Origin: Amycolatopsis nivea
GTDB lineage: Bacteria > Actinomycetota > Actinomycetes > Mycobacteriales > Pseudonocardiaceae
Direction: 5' to 3'
DNA: 64,000 nucleotides
NCBI RefSeq assembly: GCF_004522235.1
Contig: NZ_SDLT01000006.1
Location: forward strand, 1-64,000
This document shows, piece after piece, positions 8,621 to 17,608 of the stretch. Each line of letters opens with the position of its first letter. Positions within the stretch are counted from its first letter, which is position 1. Below the pieces are notes generated by a model. The model was not told where the DNA came from and made no database searches. It was given only the letters and a program-made list of their open reading frames with translations. A program made the position numbers and the translations under genes.

Positions 8621-8668
8621 GTCCGGTCTCCTCGTCGTCGGTGCGGTCACCGGAGGGTTTGCCGCATA

Positions 8669-8700
8669 GGACGGGGATAAACGTGCGTTTGTCCCCGCCC
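8669..8700 (-). terminator. Hairpin ending the ten-gene CoA-ester operon
   Basis: A near-perfect 15-bp inverted repeat (left arm 8669-8683, right arm 8686-8700, one mismatch and one G-T pair) sits 30 nt past the stop of the last operon gene at 8731 and before the DUF6480-like gene. It probably acts as an intrinsic terminator for the long minus-strand transcript. Confidence 0.6.
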
Positions 8701-8730
8701 GAACGGGAGGGCGCCGACGGCAGGCGACAG

Positions 8731-9879
8731 CTATGCCTGAGTCGGAGGCAGCACCGCAGCATTGTGCTGGCCGACCTCCGGAGCAGGCTGAGGATCGAGC
8801 CGCGCCCCGTCCACCTGCACAGGAGACTTCGGTGCCCAATGCGTCCCCGCCCCAGGCTGGTCCACCCTCCCGAACAGAGCCAGCTCCCGCAGCGCCGCCC
8901 CGCCGTCCCGGCCGAGTTCGGCGAAGCTGCGGTAGCGCTCCCACAGAATCCGGTGCCGCGTAAGCACTTCCGCCACCTCCGCGTAGGAGGTCTGCCCGAA
9001 CCACCGGGCCAGCAGGGGCGTGATCACGTCCCGGTGCCGGTACCGGTCGGACTCGGTGGCGAACGAGATCTCCAGTGCCTCGCTCAACCCGGCGAAGGCG
9101 TCGGACAGCCCGGTCGCGGCGAGCATTTTCTGCCAGTGCCGTTCGGTGAGCAGCACGATCATCACGCGGACACCGTCGGCGGTCTCGAAATCGTCGCCGT
9201 AGGTGCCGTAGATCTCGTTGCCGGACTTGGTCCGCGAATGGTCGGTCAGCTGCGCTTCGGCGAGATAGCCGAGATTCCCGGCGGTGGCGAGGGCGACGTC
9301 CTCCAGCGCGACCCGGATCGATCGGCCGCGGCCGGTGACTTGCCGGTGCCGTTCGGCAGCGAGCAGGCCCACCGCGAGGTACAGCCCGGCGCAGACGTCC
9401 CAGGCGGGCAGCACGTGGTTGACCGGCTCGGATCCGGTGCCGGTGAGCAGCGGGAAGCCGGTCGCGGCCTGCACGGTGTAGTCGACCGCAGCGCCGCCGT
9501 CGGCTCGGCCGTCCAAGAGGACGTGGATGAGGTCCGGCCGTTGCGCGCTCAGCGCTTCGTACCCGAGATCGGCGTGCCGCGAAGTGTTCGTCACGACCAC
9601 GCACGGGCCGCCGTCGAGGATCAGCGAGGCGACCCGGCGGCGGTCCACTTCGGACTCCAGATCGACGGCGACCGCGCGCTTTCCCTTGTTCAGCCCGGAC
9701 CAGTACAGGCTGGTCCCGGAGTCGGACAACGGCCAGCGCGTGCGGTCGGCGGCTCCGCCGAGCGGTTCGACTCGTACGACGTCCGCGCCGAGCTGGGCGA
9801 GCGTGAGCCCGCACAGCGGCGTGGCGACGTAGGCGGACAGCTCGACGACCCGCAATCCCGCCAGCAGTGCGGGGTTCAT
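8731..9879 (-). CDS. CaiB/BaiF (class III) CoA-transferase, mesaconyl-CoA C1-C4 transferase-like
   Basis: A 382-residue family III CoA-transferase. The opening block [20 protein letters not shown], then [20 protein letters not shown] and [18 protein letters not shown], closely resemble what I remember of 2-methylfumaryl-CoA isomerase (Mct) of the 3-hydroxypropionate bicycle, which moves CoA between the C1 and C4 carboxylates of mesaconate. The expected catalytic Asp lies about mid-protein. It is the last gene of a ten-gene operon that also encodes a mesaconyl-C4-CoA-hydratase-like protein and a CoA-ester lyase, which would form a run to pyruvate and acetyl-CoA. The ATG at 9879 overlaps the enoyl-CoA hydratase stop (ATGA). 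Family assignment is firm; the isomerase role is inference. Confidence 0.8.
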   Translation of the reverse strand: MNPALLAGLRVVELSAYVATPLCGLTLAQLGADVVRVEPLGGAADRTRWPLSDSGTSLYWSGLNKGKRAVAVDLESEVDRRRVASLILDGGPCVVVTNTSRHADLGYEALSAQRPDLIHVLLDGRADGGAAVDYTVQAATGFPLLTGTGSEPVNHVLPAWDVCAGLYLAVGLLAAERHRQVTGRGRSIRVALEDVALATAGNLGYLAEAQLTDHSRTKSGNEIYGTYGDDFETADGVRVMIVLLTERHWQKMLAATGLSDAFAGLSEALEISFATESDRYRHRDVITPLLARWFGQTSYAEVAEVLTRHRILWERYRSFAELGRDGGAALRELALFGRVDQPGAGTHWAPKSPVQVDGARLDPQPAPEVGQHNAAVLPPTQA

Positions 9880-10688
9880 GCGTCGTGCACCCGGGAGAAG
9901 TCCGGCTTGCGGCGTTCGCGGTGCGAGGCCAGGCCCTCGTGCACCTCGGGACCGCCGAAGCCGTAGAACTCCAGTGCCAGCGAGGAGTCGAAGATCGCGC
10001 CCGCGAGCTGCCGGTACCAGAGGTTGAGGCTCTGCTTGGTCCACCGGATCGCAGTGGGCGCGCCGCATGCCAGCTCGTGGGCGATCTCCCGCGCGGTCGG
10101 CAGCAGCTCGGCTTCGTCCTCGACGCACAGCGACACCAAGCCGATCCGCTCGGCTTCGGCGCCGTTGAGCGGGCGGCAGGTCATCAGGTAGTACTTGGCT
10201 TTCGCCATCCCGCACAGCAGCGGCCAGCACACCGCCGCGTGGTCGCCCGCCGCGACGCCGAGCCGGGTGTGGCCGTCGATGATCTTCGCGTTGGCGGTGA
10301 CGACGGAGACGTCCGCGAGCACTCCGGCGACGAGTCCGGCACCGACGGCGGGGCCGTGGATCGCCGAGACGATCGGCTTCGAGCAGTCGATCACGTTGTA
10401 GACCAGATCGCGGGCCTCGCGCATGGTGCGGGAGCGCGCTTCGAAGTCGGTGGCGAGTTTTTCGACCAGATCGAAGGACCCGCCGGCGGAGAAGCCCTTG
10501 CCTTCGCCGCGCAGCAGGACGGCTTTCACCGCCGGGTCGCGGTCGAACTCGCGCCAGACGTCGGCGAGATCGGCGTGCGCGGCTTCGCTCACCGCGTTGA
10601 GATTCGGGGCGTCGAGGACGAGTTCGACGACGCCGTCCTCGTCCGGGCCGTCGACCCGCAGGTTCTCGAACTGTGCGTAGCGACTCAT
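9876..10688 (-). CDS. Enoyl-CoA hydratase/isomerase family protein
   Basis: A 270-residue crotonase-fold enzyme. The first oxyanion-hole segment is [12 protein letters not shown] and the second is [16 protein letters not shown]. Members hydrate, isomerise or hydrolyse acyl-CoAs. At the first oxyanion block SFDL replaces the usual ADLKE-type sequence, so the chemistry could be C-C cleavage or isomerisation rather than plain hydration. A strong ribosome site (AAAGGAG) precedes the ATG at 10688, which overlaps the stop of the Gct/Ipd-like gene. The pairing of a GctAB-type protein with a crotonase recalls the IpdAB-EchA20 arrangement for ring opening in steroid breakdown, though this protein is not clearly EchA20. 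Confidence 0.8.
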   Translation of the reverse strand: MSRYAQFENLRVDGPDEDGVVELVLDAPNLNAVSEAAHADLADVWREFDRDPAVKAVLLRGEGKGFSAGGSFDLVEKLATDFEARSRTMREARDLVYNVIDCSKPIVSAIHGPAVGAGLVAGVLADVSVVTANAKIIDGHTRLGVAAGDHAAVCWPLLCGMAKAKYYLMTCRPLNGAEAERIGLVSLCVEDEAELLPTAREIAHELACGAPTAIRWTKQSLNLWYRQLAGAIFDSSLALEFYGFGGPEVHEGLASHRERRKPDFSRVHDA

Positions 10689-12373
10689 GCCGCTCCTTTC
10701 CTGCCGTCGCCGAGGAACAAGCCCTCGCGGTCGTATTTCCGCAACTGCTCGACGTCGTCCGCGGTCACCTCGGGCAGTTCGCTCAGGTCGTCCGCCACCG
10801 CGAGGTCCCAGCCGCAGCGCGACCGGACGTGCGCGATGCGGTCGGCCAGCGGCTCCGGTCCGGGCGCGATCGCGGTGAGCACGAGTTCGCCGTCGCGCGG
10901 GGTCAGGATCCCGAGGTCGGTGACCACCGCCCGGACCCGCGCGCCGGGGCTGGTGACGTAGCTGCAGCTTTCGATGAACCGCCGCGGGCTCATCGTCCCG
11001 ACGACGTACGTCTCGTCGGCGCCGGTCACGACGTCGTTGCCGCCGCCCGAACCGACGAGGTACGGGCCGCCGTCGATGCGGGTGGTGTTGATGTTGCCGC
11101 GGCGGTCGATTTCCGCCGCTCCGACGCAGGCGATCGACTTCGTGGCCGGGCCGTTCATGAGCGTCCCGAGCGCTTGCTCGGTGTCGAGCAGCATCGAGGA
11201 CGACGGGAAGTTGGCGAAGCTGAAGATGAACGGGTCGCCGGGCGTCGGGGAGTAGTCCCACAGGCCGAGTTCGGCCGCGAGCGCGACCTCGTGCCCGTCC
11301 GCCTTCGCCTGTTCGACGGCCACCCAGGCGGCGAGGTTCGCCAGCCCGGCGCCGGCCAGTACGCCGTCGGCTCGGGTTTCGGCGATCCGCGACCGGACGA
11401 GTGCGGCGAGCCAGGTCGCCGCGCGTTCCGGCCGGGTCACCGGTCCGGTGTGGTCGCCGCGGCCGGTGGGCGGGGTCGGCTGCCCGAGCGTGCGGGTCAG
11501 CCGATCCAGCCGCGCTTGACCGAGTTTCGCCAGGTAGGCGTCGTGGTCGAGGAGGATCCATTCGCGGATCCAGGCGTCGAAGTCCGCCGAACGGCTGGCT
11601 TCCCGGGCGGCGATCCAGAACTCGACGTCCTCGGCGTAACCGTCGACGGGCAACCGAGCGTTCTCGCTGCCGGGGAAGACCCCGCCGGGATGAGCGCCGA
11701 ACGGAGCCTCGACCACGGCCAGCACGCGGTGCGCCGGAACACGGACGAACGAAGCCCACGGCCGCAGGTCGTCGACGACCTTCTCCACCGTCGCGAGGAC
11801 TCCGCGTCGCGCGGCGAACGCGCCGATCGAGCCCTCGAACATCGGCGGCGCGATGGCCAGATTGCCTTGCCGGTCGGCGACCGCGGCGTGCACGATCGCG
11901 ACGTCCGGGGTGAGCGGCGTGACCAGCCCGACGCGGCCGAACGGCGTGTCGACCTCCGCGTAACCGGGGTTCTCAGCCATCGAAGAATCGCGCACCGAGC
12001 CGGTGACCACGGCCGGCACGCCGGTGGCCGCGGCGCGCAACCCCTGGATGTAGCTCAGGAACGACCAGTTCTCGACCTCGACCGAACCGTCCGCGTACGC
12101 CTGCTGGAACACCGGATTCGGCGTGAAGACGGGAAACGAGTCTCCCGAGTAGACAGTCACGACCTTCTCCACACACCCGGAGCGGAACAGCACCGCGCCG
12201 AGCGACGACAGGCTCGCCATGATCAGCGTGAACCGCGACGGCCGGTGCCAGTGCTGTCGCGCGATCTCCCGGACAAGCGCGCTCCAGCGGCTGTGCCCGA
12301 GGATGACGTGCAGCGCGTCGCCCTCGCGCACATGGCGTGCGACCGCTTCGTTCAGCTGGCAGAACTCGGTCAT
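10685..12373 (-). CDS. Fused A+B subunit family I CoA-transferase/hydrolase (Gct/Ipd-like)
   Basis: A 562-residue protein joining two halves that are usually separate subunits: a glutaconate-CoA-transferase-A-like part (about 1-270, ending with [20 protein letters not shown]) and a B-like part (about 310-562). In the B half, [12 protein letters not shown] carries a Glu where family I transferases place the catalytic residue, followed by the glycine-rich [11 protein letters not shown]. Relatives include glutaconate CoA-transferase and IpdAB, a ring-opening hydrolase acting on steroid-derived CoA thioesters. I cannot tell transferase from hydrolase. The ATG at 12373 shares one base with the MaoC stop (TGATG). 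The single-chain fusion is the notable point; no frameshift is needed to explain it. Confidence 0.8.
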   Translation of the reverse strand: MTEFCQLNEAVARHVREGDALHVILGHSRWSALVREIARQHWHRPSRFTLIMASLSSLGAVLFRSGCVEKVVTVYSGDSFPVFTPNPVFQQAYADGSVEVENWSFLSYIQGLRAAATGVPAVVTGSVRDSSMAENPGYAEVDTPFGRVGLVTPLTPDVAIVHAAVADRQGNLAIAPPMFEGSIGAFAARRGVLATVEKVVDDLRPWASFVRVPAHRVLAVVEAPFGAHPGGVFPGSENARLPVDGYAEDVEFWIAAREASRSADFDAWIREWILLDHDAYLAKLGQARLDRLTRTLGQPTPPTGRGDHTGPVTRPERAATWLAALVRSRIAETRADGVLAGAGLANLAAWVAVEQAKADGHEVALAAELGLWDYSPTPGDPFIFSFANFPSSSMLLDTEQALGTLMNGPATKSIACVGAAEIDRRGNINTTRIDGGPYLVGSGGGNDVVTGADETYVVGTMSPRRFIESCSYVTSPGARVRAVVTDLGILTPRDGELVLTAIAPGPEPLADRIAHVRSRCGWDLAVADDLSELPEVTADDVEQLRKYDREGLFLGDGRKGAA

Positions 12374-12825
12374 CAGGCCACAACCACCAAAGTTTCGGCG
12401 ACACACGCCGGTTTCGCCGCGCCTTCGAGTTCCACCGTGTACCGCGTGGTCACGGTGACCCCGGCGGCGCCGTCTTTCACCTCGGCGAACGACGCGCTCG
12501 CGCGCAGCCGTGACCCGACGGGAACCGGCGCCGGGAAGCGGACCTTGCCCAGCCCGTAGTTGATCCGCGCGGATCCGAAATCGAGCCGGACCAGCTGCGC
12601 GCTGAAGTACGGGATGAGCGAAAGCGTGAGGAACCCGTGCGCGATCGTCGCCCCGAACGGCCCGTTCGCGGCCCGCTCGGGATCGGTGTGGATCCACTGG
12701 CGGTCGCCGGTGGCCTCGGCGAAGGCGTCGATCCGCGCCTGGTCGACGGCGAACCATCCGGTCGGCCCGATCTCCTCGCCGATCGCGGCCCGCACCTCGT
12801 CCGCCAAGCCGAAAACGCGGGTCAT
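12373..12825 (-). CDS. MaoC-type (R)-enoyl-CoA hydratase
   Basis: A 150-residue single hot-dog domain of the MaoC dehydratase type. The hydratase-2 motif is clear: DRQWIHTDPERA, then GPFGATIAHGFLTLSLI, providing the Asp/His catalytic pair near residues 40-45. It likely acts as a dimer adding water to a 2-enoyl-CoA to give the (R)-3-hydroxyacyl-CoA. Its ATG at 12825 overlaps the thiolase stop. With the SDR and the thiolase of the same operon it could complete one beta-oxidation-like round ((R)-hydroxyacyl-CoA to 3-ketoacyl-CoA to thiolysis). Confidence 0.85.
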   Translation of the reverse strand: MTRVFGLADEVRAAIGEEIGPTGWFAVDQARIDAFAEATGDRQWIHTDPERAANGPFGATIAHGFLTLSLIPYFSAQLVRLDFGSARINYGLGKVRFPAPVPVGSRLRASASFAEVKDGAAGVTVTTRYTVELEGAAKPACVAETLVVVA

Positions 12826-14036
12826 GCCGTGACCCGCTCGAACACCGCGGCCAGGCCCTGCCCGCCGCCGATGCACATGGTCTCCAGCCCGTACCGGGCC
12901 TCGCGGCGCTGCATTTCCCGCGCCATGGTGGCGAGAATCCGGGTGCCGGTCGCGCCGACCGGGTGGCCCAGCGAGATCCCGGAACCGTGCACGTTGAGCC
13001 GGTCGAAGTCGGACTCGCCGAAGCCCCATTCGCGGGTGCACGCCAGCGCCTGTGCGGCGAACGCCTCGTTGAGTTCGATCAGGTCGATGTCGGAGATCTT
13101 CAGCCCGGCGCGTTCCAGCGCGAGCGCCGAAGCGGGCACCGGCCCGATGCCCATCACCTTCGGCTCGACCCCGGCGACGCCGTGCGAGACCAGCCGCACG
13201 AGCGGGCGCAGGCCCAGTTCGGCGGCGCGTTCGCGGGTCGTCACGACGCACACCGCGGCGGCGTCGTTCTGGCCGCTGGCGTTGCCCGCGGTGACCGTCG
13301 CCTCCGGATCCTGCTTGCCCAGCACCGGCCGCAGCTTGGCGAGCGTTTCGACGGTCGTGTCCGGCCGCGGGTGCTCGTCGGTGTCCACGACGACGGTGCC
13401 CTTCCGCGTCTCGACCGGCACCGGGACGATCTCCTCGGCGAACACCCCGGACTGCTGCGCGGCGACGGCCCGCTGATGCGAGGCGGCGGCGAGCCGGTCC
13501 TGTTCCTCGCGGGTGATGCCGTACTGCCGCCGCAGGTTCTCCGCGGTCTCCAGCATCCCGCCGGGCACCGGGTAGTGCTTGCCGCCCGGCGTCTGGCGGC
13601 CGCGGGTGAGCGAATCGTGCAGGTGGACGCCCGCGCCGCCCGCGCCCCAGCGCAGGTCGTTGGCGTAGAAGACGGTGTTGGACATGCTTTCCGCGCCGCC
13701 CGCGACGATCAGGTCGCTCGCGCCCGCCTGCACCTGGAGCGCGGCGAGCAGCACCGACTGCAGTCCGGAACCGCAGCGGCGGTCGACCTGCATGCCCGGC
13801 ACGGTGACCGGCAGCCCGGCGTCGAGCGCGACGACGCGGCCGATCGCGGGGGCTTCGGCGCTAGGGTAGCAGTGGCCGAGGATGACGTCGTCGATCGCGT
13901 CGGCGGGCAGGCCGGTGCGCTCCAGCAGGCCTTTCAGCGCGATCGTGCCGAGGTCGGCGGCGGGCACGCTCTTGAGCGAACCGCCGAAGCGGCCGATCGG
14001 GGTGCGGACAGGTTCGCAGATGACGGCGTCACGCAT
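12822..14036 (-). CDS. Acetyl-CoA C-acetyltransferase / 3-ketoacyl-CoA thiolase
   Basis: A 404-residue thiolase with all three catalytic motifs: nucleophile Cys88 (DRRCGSGLQS), His358 in ISLGHPVGATG with the preceding NVHGSG loop, and base Cys388 (CIGGGQG). The thiolase family either cleaves 3-ketoacyl-CoA with CoA or condenses two acetyl-CoAs; in a catabolic operon cleavage is expected. The gene starts with ATG at 14036, overlapping the dehydratase gene by 8 bp, and its stop overlaps the MaoC start. Chain-length preference cannot be read from the sequence. Confidence 0.9.
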   Translation of the reverse strand: MRDAVICEPVRTPIGRFGGSLKSVPAADLGTIALKGLLERTGLPADAIDDVILGHCYPSAEAPAIGRVVALDAGLPVTVPGMQVDRRCGSGLQSVLLAALQVQAGASDLIVAGGAESMSNTVFYANDLRWGAGGAGVHLHDSLTRGRQTPGGKHYPVPGGMLETAENLRRQYGITREEQDRLAAASHQRAVAAQQSGVFAEEIVPVPVETRKGTVVVDTDEHPRPDTTVETLAKLRPVLGKQDPEATVTAGNASGQNDAAAVCVVTTRERAAELGLRPLVRLVSHGVAGVEPKVMGIGPVPASALALERAGLKISDIDLIELNEAFAAQALACTREWGFGESDFDRLNVHGSGISLGHPVGATGTRILATMAREMQRREARYGLETMCIGGGQGLAAVFERVTA

Positions 14037-14895
14037 GGGGAGTGCCTTCCTCGTGGTAATCGGCTTCGAGGCTGGTGCGCGGTCCGGCGTCCCCGACGAG
14101 GGTCAGGGTCGCGCCGCCGGGACGCGGTTCGGTGCGCAGGTGCGCGGGCTGGCCGCAGAACAGCGGGGCCAGGTTGCGGTGCGCCAGCCGGGTCACGCGG
14201 GCGCCGGGGGAGTCCAGGCGCAGCACCTCGGCCAGCGCGAGCGACATCAGCGGCCCGTGCACGACCAGGCCGGGATAGCCCTCGACCCGGGTCGCGTACG
14301 GCCAGTCGTAGTGGATGCGGTGCGCGTTCGCGGTGGCGGCGGAGAAGCGCATCAGCAGGGTGGGGTCAGTGGCGAAGTCCCAGCCGTCTTCGGTGCGGAG
14401 GAACGGGGCTCCCGCGAGCACCGCAGGTTCCACGGGCGCTGCCTCGGAGGTGGTCGCGCCCGCTTCGCGGTAGATCAGGTCTTGCCGTTCCTCGACGAGC
14501 GGCGAACCGTCCACCCCGGACAGCACGGTCCGCACCACGACGATCACCAGCTTCCCGGAACGGCCGGACTTCTCGGTCACCGAGTCCACAATGGACCGCC
14601 GGGTCACCGTCTCGCCGATCTTCGGGGTCCGGTGCACGCTCACCTCGCCGCCGGCGAACATCCGCCGCGGCAGGTCGACCGGCGGCAGGAACGTGCCGCG
14701 CGCCGGATGCCCGTCGGGGCCGAGCCCGGAGGAGACCGGCCAGCGGGGGAGCGCGACCCAGTGCCACAGCGGCGGCAGGTCGTCGCCCGGGCGCGGCGCG
14801 GGGAGCCCGTTGTCGAAGAGCGCGGCCAGCGCCGCGACCGGGGCCGGGTCGACCAGCTCCGCGGTCGCGACCGCGTGCGGTTCCCAGCCGGTCAC
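14029..14895 (-). CDS. FAS1-like dehydratase, mesaconyl-C4-CoA hydratase-like
   Basis: A 288-residue protein with an N-terminal FAS1-like/MaoC-N hot-dog domain and a C-terminal hot-dog domain. The active C-terminal block [19 protein letters not shown] followed by [13 protein letters not shown] matches the pattern of mesaconyl-C4-CoA hydratase (Meh), which hydrates mesaconyl-C4-CoA to citramalyl-CoA, and of itaconyl-CoA hydratases. The GTG start at 14895 lies inside the ATGTGA that ends the SDR gene. In this operon it would feed the CoA-ester lyase (citramalyl-CoA to acetyl-CoA and pyruvate), with the CaiB-type enzyme supplying the C4 isomer. Family firm, exact substrate inferred. Confidence 0.8.
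   Translation of the reverse strand: MTGWEPHAVATAELVDPAPVAALAALFDNGLPAPRPGDDLPPLWHWVALPRWPVSSGLGPDGHPARGTFLPPVDLPRRMFAGGEVSVHRTPKIGETVTRRSIVDSVTEKSGRSGKLVIVVVRTVLSGVDGSPLVEERQDLIYREAGATTSEAAPVEPAVLAGAPFLRTEDGWDFATDPTLLMRFSAATANAHRIHYDWPYATRVEGYPGLVVHGPLMSLALAEVLRLDSPGARVTRLAHRNLAPLFCGQPAHLRTEPRPGGATLTLVGDAGPRTSLEADYHEEGTPHA
14584..14596. repeat. Dispersed palindrome GTCCANNNTGGAC, copy 2
   Basis: An exact copy (GTCCACAATGGAC) inside the Meh-like gene, where the coding strand reads Ser-Ile-Val-Asp with the rare codon ATT. Confidence 0.45.
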
Positions 14896-15626
14896 ATGAA
14901 CCGCCCGCCGGTCACCTCGAGCACCGTGCCGGTCATGTAGGAGGACAGGTCGGAGGCGAGGAACAACGCCACCGAAGCGATTTCGCCGACCTCGCCCGCG
15001 CGCCGCATCGGGATCTCGGCCATCTTCTGGTCCCACGCCTTCTGCGGCATGGCCTCGGTCATCGCGGTGCGGATCAGGCCGGGCTGGATCGCGTTGACCC
15101 GGACGCCGTGGTGCGCCATCTCCTTCGCCGCGGCCTTGGTCAGCCCGACGATCCCGGCTTTCGCGGCGGAGTAGTTGGTCTGCCCGACCATGCCGACCTT
15201 GCCCGACAGCGACGACAGGTTCACGATCGCGCCGCTCTTGCGCTCGCGCATGATCGCGGCGGCCTTGCGGGTGCCGTTCCAGGTTCCCTTGAGGTGCACG
15301 GAAATGACCTGGTCGAACTCGTCCTCGGTCATGGTCCGCATCGTCGCGTCGCGGGTGATGCCTGCGTTGTTGACGAACACGTCGACCGGCGAGAACGACT
15401 CGGCGGCAGCCGCCAGCAGGGCGTCCACATCGGAGGACTTGGTCACGTCGCAGGCGACGCCGACCGCTTCCCCGTCCAGGCTGTCCGCGGCTTTCGCGGC
15501 CGCGTCGCCGTCGATGTCGCCGAGCACCACGCGGGCGCCCTGGGCGACGAACAACTGGGCGATGGCGAGTCCGATGCCTTGCGCGCCGCCGGTGACGACA
15601 GCGGTCCGGCCGTTGAGCAGAGTCAT
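14892..15626 (-). CDS. Short-chain dehydrogenase/reductase (FabG-like 3-oxoacyl reductase)
   Basis: A 244-residue classical SDR. The cofactor motif TGGAQGIG is at residues 12-19, the acidic DIDG after beta-2 suggests NAD(H), NNAG is at 86-89, and the catalytic Ser139-Tyr152-Lys156 set sits in [20 protein letters not shown]. The ending [12 protein letters not shown] is FabG-like. In this catabolic operon it probably oxidises a hydroxyacyl-CoA made by the MaoC or crotonase protein to the 3-ketoacyl-CoA for the thiolase. It starts 9 nt after the second acyl-CoA dehydrogenase and overlaps the Meh-like gene at its 3' end. Confidence 0.88.
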   Translation of the reverse strand: MTLLNGRTAVVTGGAQGIGLAIAQLFVAQGARVVLGDIDGDAAAKAADSLDGEAVGVACDVTKSSDVDALLAAAAESFSPVDVFVNNAGITRDATMRTMTEDEFDQVISVHLKGTWNGTRKAAAIMRERKSGAIVNLSSLSGKVGMVGQTNYSAAKAGIVGLTKAAAKEMAHHGVRVNAIQPGLIRTAMTEAMPQKAWDQKMAEIPMRRAGEVGEIASVALFLASDLSSYMTGTVLEVTGGRFM

Positions 15627-15635
15627 GGGATTCCC

Positions 15636-16784
15636 TCAGATCTTGTTGCGCGCCACGAGCTGCGCGGCGATGACGTTGCGCTGGATTTCGTTGGTGCCCT
15701 CGCCGACGATCATCAGCGGCGCGTCGCGGAAGTAGCGTTCGACGTCGTACTCCCGGGAGTAGCCGTAGCCGCCGTGGACGCGGATGGCGTCGAGCGCGAC
15801 CTGCATCGCGGTTTCCGACGCGAACAGTTTCGCCATCCCGGCTTCCATGTCCGCGCGTTCGCCCGCGTCGAGCTTCTCCGCGGCGTCCAAGGTAAGCAGC
15901 CGGGCGGCGCGCATCTTCGTGGCCATGTCGGCGAGCAGGTTCCCGACCGACTGGTGTTTCCAGATCGGCTTGCCGAAGGACTCGCGTTCCTGGGCGTAGC
16001 GGACGGCGTCGTTCAACGCGGCCTGCCCGACGCCCAGCGCGCGCGAGGCGACCTGGATCCGGCCGACTTCCAGTCCGCGCATCATGTGCGACCAGCCCTG
16101 GTTCGGCGTGCCGCCGAGAACCGCGTCCGCGGGCACCTGCTGGCCGTCGAAGACGAGTTCGCAGGCTTCGACGCCGCGGTAGCCGAGTTTGGGCAGTTTC
16201 TTGGAGATGGTGAGGCCGTCGCCGGGTTCGACGAGCAGGACGCTCATGCCGCGGTGCGCGGGTTTCGCGTCGCGGTCGGTGACGCACAGCAGGCCGATCA
16301 GGCCGGAGTGCGCGGCGTTGGAGATCCAGGTTTTCGAGCCGGTGATCGTGTAGCCCTCGTCGCCGGGCACGGCCTGGGTGCGCATCGCCTGGAGGTCGCT
16401 GCCGCCGCCGGGTTCGGTCAGCGCCATCGTCGCCCGGATCCGCCCCTCGGCCATGGCGGGCAGGTACTTCTCGCGCTGCTCCGGCGTGCCGAAGGTCTTG
16501 ATCAGATAAGTGATGACCGAGTGCCCGCCGATCGCGCCCGCCAGGCTCATCCAGCCGCGCGCGAGTTCTTCGGTGACGCGGGCGAAACAGGCGGTGCTGA
16601 CGTCGACGCCGCCGTATTCGGCCGGGACGAGCAGCCCGAAGAAGCCGAGTTTCTTCATCTCGTCGATGAACTCGGCGGGGTAGATGTCGTCGGCTTCGAA
16701 TTCGCGGACCCGGGGCCGGACCCGTTCGTCCACGAACTCCGCGACCAGAGCGACCATCTGCTGTTCGTCGTCGGTGAGCGTCAT
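15636..16784 (-). CDS. Acyl-CoA dehydrogenase (second of the operon)
   Basis: A 382-residue flavoprotein with the three acyl-CoA dehydrogenase domains. MALTEPGGGSDL is the FAD/substrate loop, GYTITGSKTWISNA the beta-domain signature, and IVGEGTNEIQRNVIA carries the catalytic Glu. It should introduce a 2,3 double bond into an acyl-CoA and pass electrons to ETF. It could produce the unsaturated substrate for the hydratases here, for example mesaconyl-CoA from methylsuccinyl-CoA; this is inference. The ATG at 16784 overlaps the lyase stop. The open frame upstream of it is antisense-like and not part of the gene. Confidence 0.88.
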   Translation of the reverse strand: MTLTDDEQQMVALVAEFVDERVRPRVREFEADDIYPAEFIDEMKKLGFFGLLVPAEYGGVDVSTACFARVTEELARGWMSLAGAIGGHSVITYLIKTFGTPEQREKYLPAMAEGRIRATMALTEPGGGSDLQAMRTQAVPGDEGYTITGSKTWISNAAHSGLIGLLCVTDRDAKPAHRGMSVLLVEPGDGLTISKKLPKLGYRGVEACELVFDGQQVPADAVLGGTPNQGWSHMMRGLEVGRIQVASRALGVGQAALNDAVRYAQERESFGKPIWKHQSVGNLLADMATKMRAARLLTLDAAEKLDAGERADMEAGMAKLFASETAMQVALDAIRVHGGYGYSREYDVERYFRDAPLMIVGEGTNEIQRNVIAAQLVARNKI

Positions 16785-17608
16785 CGCCCGTTCCCTTCTC
16801 GTGCCTGCCGGAGGACGCGCTGGGCGCGCTCCAGCACCGGCTTGTCGACCATCTGCCCGTTCACCGCGACCGCGCCGTCCGCGCCGGCGTCGAGGATCGA
16901 CTGCGCCCAGCGGACTTCCTCGCGCGTCGGACGCAGCGCCGCGGCGGCGACGGGCACCTGTTTCGGGTGCACGCACAGCTTTCCGGCGAAGCCGAGCCGC
17001 CGTGCGTAATGGACTTCGTCGGTGAGGTGCAGCTCGTTGTCCAGGTCCGCGGTGACACCGTCGATCGGCCCGGGCAGTCCCGCCGCGGCGGAGGCGAGCA
17101 CGAGCGCGCCCCGCGCGGCGACGAACGCGTCCCGGTCCGCCGGATCGGCCCCCAGCTCCGCAGCGAGGTCGAAGCTGCCGAACGCGAGACGCTGCACGTT
17201 CGGCACGGTGGCGGTCTCCCGCGCGTCCAGTACGCCGCGCGCGGTTTCGACGAGCGCGATCACCACCGGCAGGACGCCGAGCTGCTCGGCCGCGGCACGC
17301 GTCGTCGCGGGCTCGGCCTTCGGCAGCATCACGGTGCACCGGCGCCGCCTGAGCACGGCGAGGTCTTCGTCGTGCCAGGCGGTGCCGGCGGCGTTTACCC
17401 GCACCGCGCACTCGGGGTTCTCCTCGAGCCACGCGACGGCTTGTTCCCGCGCGTACACCTTGCGCTCCGGCGCGACGGCGTCCTCCAGATCGAGCACGAC
17501 CAGGCTCGGCCCGGCCGCCATCGCCTTGCCGAACCGCTCCGGCCGGTCGCCCGGGACGAACAGGAGGGTCGTCGCTTCCCGCGCCCGCGTGGCCGCGCGG
17601 CTGGTCAT
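16781..17608 (-). CDS. CitE/HpcH-type CoA-ester lyase (citramalyl/malyl-CoA lyase-like)
   Basis: A 275-residue TIM-barrel protein of the HpcH/HpaI aldolase/citrate-lyase-beta superfamily. The opening TTLLFVPGDRPERFGKAM, the metal-binding Asp/Glu pair in LVVLDLEDAVAPERK, the Arg in VRVNAAGTAWHDEDL and the Glu of VIALVETARGV are the usual Mg2+/CoA-ester lyase features. Relatives split citramalyl-CoA or malyl-CoA into acetyl-CoA plus pyruvate or glyoxylate. The stand-alone length (no citrate lyase alpha or gamma gene nearby) argues against a citrate lyase subunit. The gene is joined by four-base overlaps to the acyl-CoA dehydrogenase genes on both sides. Confidence 0.82.
   Translation of the reverse strand: MTSRAATRAREATTLLFVPGDRPERFGKAMAAGPSLVVLDLEDAVAPERKVYAREQAVAWLEENPECAVRVNAAGTAWHDEDLAVLRRRRCTVMLPKAEPATTRAAAEQLGVLPVVIALVETARGVLDARETATVPNVQRLAFGSFDLAAELGADPADRDAFVAARGALVLASAAAGLPGPIDGVTADLDNELHLTDEVHYARRLGFAGKLCVHPKQVPVAAAALRPTREEVRWAQSILDAGADGAVAVNGQMVDKPVLERAQRVLRQAREGNGR

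Noticed and set aside
12963-17009. 1348-codon plus-strand frame across the thiolase-SDR-dehydrogenase genes
   Set aside because: It spans several genuine minus-strand genes and contains only antisense-type sequence.
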